DNA of 37,113 nt. It comes from Herbivorax alkaliphila (GTDB lineage: Bacteria; Bacillota; Clostridia; Acetivibrionales; Acetivibrionaceae). The position numbers were made by a program, and so were the translations under genes. The stretch covers positions 1-37,113 of the forward strand of contig NZ_JAVDDS010000037.1 of NCBI RefSeq assembly GCF_030848475.1. Direction: 5' to 3'. This document shows, piece by piece, positions 24,748 through 32,092 of this stretch (position 1 is its first letter; each line of letters opens with the position of its first letter). The notes beneath the pieces are model-generated. The model had not been told where the DNA came from. It was given only the letters and a program-made list of their open reading frames with translations, and did no database searches.

Positions 24748-25763
24748 TGAAAAAAACTCTATCAAAAAAACAAATAAATGATCATTATATATTCCTACTA
24801 ACTGACGATACAGGTATATTTCAACACTCAAAATATGGGGTACCAGATCCTAGGCATGGATATACAACTGATGACAATGCCCGTGCCTTAATTATGGCCG
24901 TTATGCTATATGAAAGGTATGGCAAGAAGAAATATCTTAATTTAATACACAGGTTTTCTTCTTTTATACTTAATGCCTTAAATGAAAATGGAAGATTTAA
25001 AAATTTTATGAGTTATGATAGAAGATGGCTTGAAGAAGAGGGATCTGAAGATTGTTATGGAAGATGTCTATGGGCTTTAGGATATGCATTTTCTAATGAG
25101 CATACGCCTCAAGGGATAAGGGCAACTTTAGGGTATATACTAAAAAGGGCTCTACCAAATGTTACTTCCATTAACTATCTGAGGTCTAAAGCTTATTCCA
25201 TTATAGGAATGGAATATATGGGAGATATGTCTTTGAAAAAACATATTTTTAATATGGCCGAGAACCTCACAGGTCTTTATTATGAGAATAAAAGTGATGA
25301 TTGGAAATGGTTTGAAAACTCCATTACTTATAGTAACAGTGTACTTCCATGGTCTCTTTTTAAGGCATACAAGTTCACAGGAAATAAGAAGTTTTTAGAA
25401 GTTGCAGAAGAAAGCCTTGAGTTTTTAGAAAGTGTAACATTTAAAAATGGAGTATTTAAACCTGTAGGATGCGATGGATGGCTTACAAGAGGTAAAAAAC
25501 CTGCGGAATTTGATGAACAGCCAGTTGAAGCCTGTGAAACTGTTTTGACATATTTAGAAGCTTATAACCTTACTGGAAAGAGTAAATATAAACAGCAGGC
25601 AAAAAGGTGTCATGAGTGGTATGAGGGGGCTAACATCAAAGGAATAAGTCTGGTGGACAGAGAAACAGGGGGCTGTTTTGATGGTATTACAGAAAAAGGG
25701 TTTAATTGGAATAAAGGCTCTGAAAGTATTATTTCCTATTTAATATCTTATATGAATGTTTGA
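24747..25763 (+). CDS. Glycosidase-like protein with (alpha/alpha) barrel fold
   Basis: This 338-aa protein contains PDPRHGYTTDDNARALIMAV near the N-terminus, SEDCYGRCLWALG around residue 95, a DWKWFENSITYSNSVLPWSL segment in the middle, and helical repeats throughout. This matches the six-hairpin proteins that I recall accompanying GT4 enzymes in bacterial mannan or oligosaccharide clusters, often annotated as glycosidase or glycosyltransferase partner. No family-defining catalytic pair can be named with confidence. Acidic residues in TTDD and SEDC are candidates. There is no signal peptide. Its ATG overlaps the GT4 stop by one base. The pair may build or trim the same intracellular glycan. 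Confidence 0.8.
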   Translation: MKKTLSKKQINDHYIFLLTDDTGIFQHSKYGVPDPRHGYTTDDNARALIMAVMLYERYGKKKYLNLIHRFSSFILNALNENGRFKNFMSYDRRWLEEEGSEDCYGRCLWALGYAFSNEHTPQGIRATLGYILKRALPNVTSINYLRSKAYSIIGMEYMGDMSLKKHIFNMAENLTGLYYENKSDDWKWFENSITYSNSVLPWSLFKAYKFTGNKKFLEVAEESLEFLESVTFKNGVFKPVGCDGWLTRGKKPAEFDEQPVEACETVLTYLEAYNLTGKSKYKQQAKRCHEWYEGANIKGISLVDRETGGCFDGITEKGFNWNKGSESIISYLISYMNV

Positions 25764-25764
25764 C

Positions 25765-25824
25765 AAGGAGGTTGCTAAGGCTAGGGTTTTTCTATGGGAA
25801 ACTATTTGTCTATGCAACCTTTTT
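25765..25824 (+). terminator. Candidate terminator of the glycan operon
   Basis: AAGGAGGTTGC pairs with GCAACCTTTTT (two G-U pairs), followed by more T's. The 38-base loop holds a small GTTT/AAAC hairpin. CTAAGG (25775-25780) can alternatively pair with CCTTAG (25852-25857), so an attenuator-like switch is possible but speculative. Confidence 0.5.
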
Positions 25825-25939
25825 TAAAGAAGTCTTCACCCAGTCTCGTAACCTTAGTCATGGGTTGTTGGTGACATATGTTTAGTTAAAATTTATTATA
25901 TTTGAACCAACTATTTTGATTGCAGCTTATATTGGTATA

Positions 25940-25948
25940 TGATATACT
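25940..25948 (+). promoter_or_regulatory. Extended -10 promoter of the phasin-like gene
   Basis: TGATATACT is an extended -10 element about 100 bases before the start codon. No clear -35 box is seen. Confidence 0.45.
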
Positions 25949-26050
25949 CATAGTAATTAATGAGTTTATTTGTAAAAAATTTAAAGTTTATAAATTAAAT
26001 AAATAAACACTTGCATTAATCAAACTAAATATCTTAAAGGAGGAGTAAAT

Positions 26051-26374
26051 ATGTCAAATTTATTTGAAAAGTCTATCAACTTAGGAGTAGGGCTTTTTGT
26101 GTATTCTAGGGAAAAAGTAGAGGATATGGTAGAAGAATTGGTGAGTAAAGGCGAAATAGCAAAAAAGGATGCACGCCAGTTTGCAGGAGAATTGGTGAAA
26201 AGAGGGGAAGATCAGAGAAATGAACTAAAAAAGTTAATTAATGAAGAAGTAACACAGGCACTGGATTCTGTGAATGTTGCCAAGAAAGAAGATTTGGTTA
26301 CTAAGGATGAAATTAGCCAAATTGTTAGAGAACAGGTAAAACAGGTTCTTAAAGAACAGGGAATATCCAAATAG
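26051..26374 (+). CDS. Phasin-family-like small coiled-coil protein
   Basis: This 107-aa highly charged helical protein begins LFEKSINLGVGLFVYSREKVEDMVEELVSKGEI and continues with a long amphipathic helix rich in Lys and Glu. It matches small proteins annotated as phasin-like or PHA-granule associated. No PHA synthesis genes lie nearby, so a granule role is doubtful. A ribosome binding site (AAAGGAGGAG) precedes the ATG. The next gene encodes an ABC1/UbiB-like kinase. I recall this pairing from other Clostridia, which suggests a shared membrane- or lipid-related function. Confidence in the gene is high; in its function, low. Confidence 0.75.
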   Translation: MSNLFEKSINLGVGLFVYSREKVEDMVEELVSKGEIAKKDARQFAGELVKRGEDQRNELKKLINEEVTQALDSVNVAKKEDLVTKDEISQIVREQVKQVLKEQGISK

Positions 26375-26462
26375 ATTTTTAATGTAAAAGCTAAATATTG
26401 ATGAAATTAGATGAATACTTTATATATAAGTATCATAAGGTTGTAAAAGATTTAATGGATAA

Positions 26463-26477
26463 GGGGCATGATGCCCC
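26463..26477 (+). terminator. Weak hairpin after the phasin-like gene
   Basis: GGGGC-ATGAT-GCCCC forms a short GC-rich stem 90 bases before the kinase gene. It has no T-run, so it may only stabilise the upstream message or reduce read-through. Confidence 0.35.
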
Positions 26478-26567
26478 ATAATCTTAATGATGAAAAATGA
26501 TAAAATATATGGATTTTAAACTAGATTTATAAATAGAAGAAAGTGAAATAGGGATAGGAATGATACT

Positions 26568-28259
26568 GTGATAAATAGAAAAATCAGTATAACAAGATAT
26601 AGGCAAATAATTGCTGTATTAACTAAGCATGGATTTGGGTTGCTACTAGATCAGCTTGGTATTTTTAAGTATTTAAAAATAAAAAAAAAGAGTTCACAAA
26701 AAAGTATAAAAAGTAGTCAAGTCAAGCTTTCAACTGGGGAGCGACTTCGCTTGTCATTAGAAGAACTTGGGCCTACTTTTATTAAGCTTGGGCAGCTTTT
26801 GAGCACAAGACCAGATATATTGCCGGTAGATATAGTAGAAGAACTGAAAAAGCTTCAAGATTCAGTTCCTTCGATTTCTTTTGATAAAGTAAAGAAAGTT
26901 ATAGAAGAAGAGTTTGAAGATAAACTAGAAAATGTTTACAAAGAATTTGAAGAAAAACCTGTGGCTGCAGCTTCTATATCTCAAGTTCACCGTGCAAAAC
27001 TAATTACAGAAAAAGAAGTTGCAGTTAAAGTTCAAAGACCTGAAATAGAAAAGACAATAAATCAGGACCTTAATATATTAAAGGATTTAGCTGGCTTTTT
27101 AGACAATCACACTAAATATGGGAAAATGTATAATTTCAAAGAAATGGTGGAGGAGTTTGAAAATGTAATTAAAAGCGAGTTGGATTTTACAAAAGAAGCT
27201 GAGAATGCTGATACATTTAAACAGAATTTTACCGACGATGAAGATATTACTGTACCAAGTGCAAAATGGATATACACTACAAAACGTGTACTTACTATGG
27301 AATATATAGATGGTATTAGGATAGATGACTATGAAAAATTGGATAATGAAGGATTGGACAGAAGGAAACTTGCAGAAAATCTTGCCATATCTGTTTCTAA
27401 CCAGATATTTAGGGATGGCTTTTTTCATGCAGATCCTCATCCTGGTAATATACGGGTTTTATCTGATGGAAAAATAGTTTTTTTAGATTTAGGTATGATA
27501 GGAATTTTAAGTGAATCACGAAAAAGAATGATTTCAAACTTTTTTATAGGAGTAACTTCTAAAAATAGTAGATTAGTTGTAAAGTCAATAATTGATATGG
27601 GGGCAATGCCAAACAGAAATAATTTAAAAAAGTTTGAAAGAGATGTAGATATATTTATTGACAAGTATTTAGAGATGCCTTTAAAAGAAATAAAGGTTGA
27701 TAAAGTGTTTTATGAAATTTTCAATATAGCATACTCAAACAAAATAAGAATTCCACGAGAATTTGCACTTTTAGCAAAAACATTTGGAACTCTTCAAGCA
27801 TTACTTGAAAGTCTTGCTCCAGACCTTAACCCAATTGTTGTTGCCAAACCAATTGCTAAAAAATTGTTTTACCAATCATTTTCTTTAGAAAAAATAAGCA
27901 AAGGCATAAAAAGAAACTTATGGAATTACAAGGAGCTATTATCAGAATTTCCTTCTGCAATGCTAAACTTTTTGACTAAAATGGAAGATGAAGATTTTGC
28001 TTTTCAGTTGGAAATCAAAGAAATAGGAAAAATACAAAAAAGGTTTGAAAGAGCACTAAATAGAATGTCTTTTAGTGTAGTACTGCTTTCTGCCAGCATT
28101 ATTATCGCTGGAATAATTATAGGTTCAAGTTTAAGTGCAGCTGTTGGAGCAGGAGATGAAACATCTTTTTTTAATGTTATAATGTTGAGAGTAAGTTTGG
28201 CAATAGCTTTAGTTATAGTAATTGTAATGGTAGTTTCTATGTTTAGGTCAAAAAACTGA
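26568..28259 (+). CDS. ABC1/UbiB-family atypical kinase-like membrane protein
   Basis: This 563-aa member of the AarF/UbiB/ABC1 family carries the diagnostic KxGQ segment (FIKLGQLLSTRPDILP, about residues 71-86), the Ala-rich nucleotide loop (AAASISQVHRAKL), the catalytic-loop equivalent (FHADPHPGNI) and the metal-binding aspartate (VFLDLGMIG). Two C-terminal membrane helices anchor it (about 500-560). In other organisms these proteins support quinone synthesis or lipid handling and have ATPase rather than classical kinase activity. No quinone genes are nearby. The start is GTG at 26568 with AGGA 8 bases upstream; an overlapping ATG leads to an immediate stop. It is likely co-expressed with the phasin-like gene. 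Confidence 0.92.
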   Translation: MINRKISITRYRQIIAVLTKHGFGLLLDQLGIFKYLKIKKKSSQKSIKSSQVKLSTGERLRLSLEELGPTFIKLGQLLSTRPDILPVDIVEELKKLQDSVPSISFDKVKKVIEEEFEDKLENVYKEFEEKPVAAASISQVHRAKLITEKEVAVKVQRPEIEKTINQDLNILKDLAGFLDNHTKYGKMYNFKEMVEEFENVIKSELDFTKEAENADTFKQNFTDDEDITVPSAKWIYTTKRVLTMEYIDGIRIDDYEKLDNEGLDRRKLAENLAISVSNQIFRDGFFHADPHPGNIRVLSDGKIVFLDLGMIGILSESRKRMISNFFIGVTSKNSRLVVKSIIDMGAMPNRNNLKKFERDVDIFIDKYLEMPLKEIKVDKVFYEIFNIAYSNKIRIPREFALLAKTFGTLQALLESLAPDLNPIVVAKPIAKKLFYQSFSLEKISKGIKRNLWNYKELLSEFPSAMLNFLTKMEDEDFAFQLEIKEIGKIQKRFERALNRMSFSVVLLSASIIIAGIIIGSSLSAAVGAGDETSFFNVIMLRVSLAIALVIVIVMVVSMFRSKN

Positions 28260-28603
28260 TAAAAATTAAGGCTTTCTTTTGTTATTTTTAATCTCATCAT
28301 AAGGTTGACTATAAGATACAATACTACTAAATATTTCTTCATTATCTCTGTTTTTCTCTAAAAAGTCACTTGACAATGTTTCTAAATTTATACAATGTAT
28401 GTTTCCTGCCTCAATTCAGCATCCATACTGTCCTTCCTTTGTACTATATTCATTATCCTATCTATATCCTTACTATTGAACTTACTACTGTTAGGGAAAT
28501 CTATTTATGTTTACTGCTAACAGAAACATTACTGAAGGATATAAATGTTAAGGGACGTTGCCTGCGTTTAATCGCTATTGCAATAGCCCCTTATTCTCTA
28601 ACA
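28260..28603. other. Gap without a supported gene
   Basis: Short open frames exist on both strands, but none has a ribosome binding site or recognisable product. Being next to the broken sigma-like gene, this may be decayed coding sequence. Confidence 0.4.
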
Positions 28604-29218
28604 CTATTTTTGTAGGGGGATTTTGATATCTACCATTTTCTCCTCATAGCCCCATATTTCCAATTTGTAATTTTCATTACTGTTAATTAATATAAACTCT
28701 CCTTCAATATCTATAGCTTCATTGCGATCTGAAATATCTAAATTTTTTCCTTTACTAGCAATCTCCACATTATCACAAAAAAGTTTAAAATATTCTGAAT
28801 TATTTGTACTTTGAGCTATTTTTATTTTGTTTTTATCTATCTTAGTTATTTTTAAATCTCCAGTTTTTAAATCTTTTTCTATTATAGAATCTTTTTCTAA
28901 GTTATTAACTGAAAAATTTAAGGTTTCAAGTAGCTTCTTTTCTAAATATGATAAAACAAGTATTTTATGTGGTTGTTCTTCGATTGGTATAAAATTTGTT
29001 TCATACATTGTGTCAGAAGAATAAACAATATCCTTCTTTTCAAAATTTTTTATATTTTCCAACGCCAGACAATATGTCTCTTGTACAGCATCTTGAGCAT
29101 CTTCTTTATTTTTTAATATCAAATAGGTAGTACGTAATAATTTTTCTTTCTTGATTAAAAAAGTCTGTTCTACTATATTATATTTGTTTTTATCGTAATC
29201 AGCTTTTGGTTTTTTCAT
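28604..29218 (-). pseudogene. ECF sigma fragment fused to an anti-sigma-like tail
   Basis: The 204-aa reading frame begins with the first part of an ECF sigma factor (YLILKNKEDAQDAVQETYCLALENIKNF, the region 2.1-2.2 pattern). It then switches to unrelated sequence. Regions 2.3-2.4 and all of region 4 are missing, so it cannot work as a sigma factor. The tail, ending NYKLEIWGYEEKMVDIKIPLQK, looks like the C-terminus of the extracytoplasmic proteins (DUF4179/DUF5643 type) usually encoded next to such sigma factors. An in-frame deletion joining the two genes explains this best. The ATG at 29218 is 14 bases after GGAGG, longer than ideal. The alternative TTG at 29239 overlaps that RBS. Whether the product is made is unknown. 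Confidence 0.6.
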
Positions 29219-29307
29219 TTTAAGTTTAATTTCCTCCAATAAAAATTATTCTTATACTTAAGTTAGATACTATATATACATTAATAGTTCAATTATAAAT
29301 TAAAACA

Positions 29308-29339
29308 ACGGGTAATATTAGTTTGTTAATACTACCCGT
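29308..29339. terminator. Stem-loop terminator in a gap
   Basis: ACGGGTAATATTA and TAATACTACCCGT pair over 13 positions with one mismatch, followed by CTTATTTTT on the plus strand. There is no obvious plus-strand gene before it, which adds to the impression of lost genes here. Confidence 0.6.
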
Positions 29340-29383
29340 CTTATTTTTGAGAAAATTCAATTTTTAGTATAATGAATACATAA

Positions 29384-29467
29384 AACTTTTTTACATGTTA
29401 TGGTTCCCAAGATTCAGGTGGTTGTGGAGGAACTTGTATTATTCCATCAACATATTACTGTACATAA
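29384..29467 (+). pseudogene. Cys-rich peptide-like frame without a start codon
   Basis: Between stop codons the frame encodes a short peptide containing CYGSQDSGGCGGTCIIPS and ending YYCT. There is no ATG, GTG or TTG in frame and no ribosome binding site. It could be the tail of a decayed secreted or ribosomally made peptide gene, or chance. The rest of 29240-29649 has no gene. Confidence 0.25.
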
Positions 29468-29583
29468 TTATATAATACTGCAAATTTAATAAAAATTCCT
29501 GCAAATTTATAAAAGGTATAAATATTTAATTAAATAATTAAAGAAAAATATTTTAATGTGAAGTTTTATGTTTATAAAAAGAT

Positions 29584-29602
29584 ATATATATCCGATATAT
29601 AT
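29584..29602. promoter_or_regulatory. Palindrome before the hydrogenase-like chemoreceptor
   Basis: ATATATATC-C-GATATATAT is a perfect 19-bp palindrome 48 bases upstream of the start codon. It may be an operator, but AT-rich palindromes arise easily in this genome. Confidence 0.3.
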
Positions 29603-29649
29603 TATAAGTCTAATTAACATAAAATGCTCCGAAAAAACAGGAGGTAGTT

Positions 29650-31533
29650 ATGATATCAACTAAAAAAATAAAGATTAAAAAAGAAAATTGTATTGGTTGT
29701 TATAAATGTATTCGTAACTGTCCTCATCCTTTGGTAAATAAAACTTTTATTGACAGCGAAGGTAAAATGAAAGTAGAAATAAATGAAAAAGAATGTGTTT
29801 TATGCACTGAATGTATTAAAGCTTGTGCTCACGATGCCAGACACTTTGAAGATGATACAGGTGAGTTTTTTGAAGCTCTCAAGACAGGTGAAAAAATTTC
29901 TATGGTTGTTGCTCCTGCCTTCATATTAAACTATAAAAATGAATATAAAAAAGTATTGGCTTGGCTAAAAAGTAAAGGGGTAGAATTAATATATGATGTG
30001 AGTTTTGGTGCTGATATAACAACATTTCTTTATATTAAAGCTATTGAAGAAAACAATATAAAAACTGTTATAGCACAGCCTTGTCCTGTTATTGTAAATA
30101 GCATAGAAAGATATTATCCTAATTTATTAAAATATTTAAGTCCTATTGGTTCTCCTATGTATTGTACAGCAGTTTATTTGAAAAAATATGATGGCTATAA
30201 TGGAAAAATTGCTGCACTGTCACCTTGTGTAGGGAAAACAGATGAATTTATTCGCTATAATGCTATTGAATACAATGTAACATTTAGCAGGCTTATGGAG
30301 CTGTACCGAGAAGAAGGAGGATTTGCTAAAGAAACAGAATTTGATTCACCTGAAAGTTTAACAGGGTTTTGGTATCCCACTCCTGGTGGTTTAAAAGAGA
30401 GTGTTGAACAGGTTTTCGGGAAAGGGTTTCATATTAAAAAAATTGAAGGCCCTAAGCTTACTAAGGACTATTTATCTAGCATCAATAAAGGTTATGGTAA
30501 ATTACCATTAGTTATTGATATATTAAATTGTTCTGAAGGCTGTTCATTAGGAACAGGTACTGAAAAAACCATTACTCCTGATGAAATGGATGCAATACTT
30601 TATGAAAAAACTAGAGAGCTGTTGTCTACGAAAAAAGGGATTATATCCAAGAAAAGTCCTAAAGATATTATTAAATTTTTAGAAAAGAAATTAAAAATAG
30701 AAGATTTTATGGTAAAATATGAAAATAGATTTTCTCAAAGCTCAATAACACATAAGGAAATAGAAGAAAATTATGTTAAGTTATTAAAATACACTGATGA
30801 AGAGAGGACATTTAATTGTTCAGCTTGTGGTTATGAGACATGTGAAGAAATGGCAAGGGCAATGGCTCTTGGTTTAAATGTAAAAGAAAGTTGTATAGAA
30901 TATAATCGAAAAGAATCTTATATAAAAAGCCAGGAACAATTAGAAGAGGAAAAGAAAAACTCCCAAATAATTCATCAAAAGCAAAAGGAACAGGAAGACT
31001 TTTTGGAAAATTTACAAAAAGGCACTTCAGATATTAATGAAATACTAGATCAACTATCTAAAGTAACAGATGAAAGTGCTGCAGATATATCTGATATAAA
31101 TATGCAGATGAGCGAAGTAGAAAACACTTCAAAAAGCACAATGGAAAGCTTGGAAATGTTGACAGACAGCTTTTCTAAGTATTCTGAAATGTCTGAAACA
31201 ATTACTCAAATTGCTGAAAACATTAATTTGCTTGCCTTAAATGCATCTATTGAAGCAGCTGGTGCTGGTGAAGTTGGTAAAGGATTTGCAGTTGTAGCAG
31301 AAGAAGTTAGAAGGTTGGCAGAACAGTCAAGAAATGCAGTTTCAGTATCTAATAAGAATCAGGACAATGTAGATGAGGCATTATCAAAAATTAAACATTC
31401 AGTTGAACAATTAGATAAAGTCATTCAAACAGTACAAAGTAAAATAGAAAACTATATGGCAACAACACAGGAAACCAATGCTTCATTAGAAGAGCTTTCG
31501 TCTACAGCTACTCATTTAATAGATGAAGAGTGA
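29650..31533 (+). CDS. Hydrogenase-like Fe-S protein with chemoreceptor signalling domain
   Basis: This soluble 627-aa sensor candidate carries two N-terminal 4Fe-4S motifs ([24 protein letters not shown]) and an [FeFe]-hydrogenase large-subunit domain (about 80-370). It then has a further Fe-S domain with [13 protein letters not shown] (about 393-420) and a methyl-accepting chemotaxis signalling helix pair (about 455-627, tip [20 protein letters not shown]). The four cysteines of the H-cluster 4Fe-4S cube appear kept (145, 193, 294, 298), and so does Lys196. However, L1 reads QPCPV instead of TSCCP, so the proton-relay Cys is replaced by Pro, and L3 reads DILNC instead of ExMxC. This fits a sensory rather than catalytic hydrogenase domain. 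No membrane segment is present. AGGAGG lies 5 bases before the ATG. It probably signals to CheA/CheW. Confidence 0.88.
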   Translation: MISTKKIKIKKENCIGCYKCIRNCPHPLVNKTFIDSEGKMKVEINEKECVLCTECIKACAHDARHFEDDTGEFFEALKTGEKISMVVAPAFILNYKNEYKKVLAWLKSKGVELIYDVSFGADITTFLYIKAIEENNIKTVIAQPCPVIVNSIERYYPNLLKYLSPIGSPMYCTAVYLKKYDGYNGKIAALSPCVGKTDEFIRYNAIEYNVTFSRLMELYREEGGFAKETEFDSPESLTGFWYPTPGGLKESVEQVFGKGFHIKKIEGPKLTKDYLSSINKGYGKLPLVIDILNCSEGCSLGTGTEKTITPDEMDAILYEKTRELLSTKKGIISKKSPKDIIKFLEKKLKIEDFMVKYENRFSQSSITHKEIEENYVKLLKYTDEERTFNCSACGYETCEEMARAMALGLNVKESCIEYNRKESYIKSQEQLEEEKKNSQIIHQKQKEQEDFLENLQKGTSDINEILDQLSKVTDESAADISDINMQMSEVENTSKSTMESLEMLTDSFSKYSEMSETITQIAENINLLALNASIEAAGAGEVGKGFAVVAEEVRRLAEQSRNAVSVSNKNQDNVDEALSKIKHSVEQLDKVIQTVQSKIENYMATTQETNASLEELSSTATHLIDEE

Positions 31534-31567
31534 AAAGGGGTTCACTTTTAATAAGTGAACCCCTTTT
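31533..31567. terminator. Bidirectional terminator after the chemoreceptor gene
   Basis: AAAAGGGGTTCACTT and AAGTGAACCCCTTTT form a perfect 15-bp stem with loop TTAAT, followed by T's. It starts at the stop codon and also serves the convergent zinc-ribbon gene. Confidence 0.9.
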
Positions 31568-31585
31568 TTGAAATAACCATTTCTT

Positions 31586-31846
31586 TTAACTCCAGCGTTT
31601 TAATTTTGGGAGTAGCTCCTTCATCATTTCTCTAGCTTCATTCTCGCTCATACCAGATTTTTCATTAACTACGTGGGGAATACAAACTTCAATCATTTCT
31701 TCTATAGAAATATCTGATGTAAATTTCCCATTCATGTAACAGTATTCACAATAGTCTTTATTCTTGCTACCATCTAGATTTGAACCATACATTTCATCGG
31801 TATCCCCCATTGGCATACCGCAAGATTGACAATATTTCTCTTCCAT
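31586..31846 (-). CDS. Small zinc-ribbon protein
   Basis: This 86-aa cytoplasmic protein has CQSCGMPM at the N-terminus and CEYCYMNG about 30 residues later, the four-Cys zinc ribbon of the Pfam Zn_ribbon_2 type. The remainder is a short helical segment (EEMIEVCIPHV; NEAREMMKELLPKLKRW). Proteins of this kind are common and uncharacterised. GGAGG lies 8 bases before the ATG. A 34-bp palindrome at 31886-31919 lies upstream, so expression is likely controlled by a dimeric repressor. Confidence 0.85.
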   Translation of the reverse strand: MEEKYCQSCGMPMGDTDEMYGSNLDGSKNKDYCEYCYMNGKFTSDISIEEMIEVCIPHVVNEKSGMSENEAREMMKELLPKLKRWS

Positions 31847-31885
31847 TTTAAATTCCTCCTTATCATTTATATCTTAATTATAATC

Positions 31886-31919
31886 TATATAATATGACAA
31901 CATTGTGTCATATTATATA
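31886..31919. promoter_or_regulatory. 34-bp palindrome upstream of the zinc-ribbon gene
   Basis: TATATAATATGACA and TGTCATATTATATA are perfect 14-bp arms around ACATTG. The TGACA-N6-TGTCA core has the spacing of CRP/FNR-type sites, but the regulator is unknown. It lies between divergent genes and might serve both. Confidence 0.6.
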
Positions 31920-32092
31920 AAATTTATGAAAGCATTTCTTTTAAACCTTTAATGTATAGCTTTTTGAAAAGGATTTGATACCTTTAAATCACTGGACAAA
32001 GCGACTTAAAATTAGTTTGGTACTATACAACACATACGAAATATTATAAAATAACAATGACAAACATTTATATACAAAGGAGAATGGCACAA

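Noticed and set aside
28370-28615. 81-aa plus-strand open frame
   Set aside because: It has no RBS, low-complexity hydrophobic sequence and no family resemblance, and it overlaps the end of the minus-strand gene.
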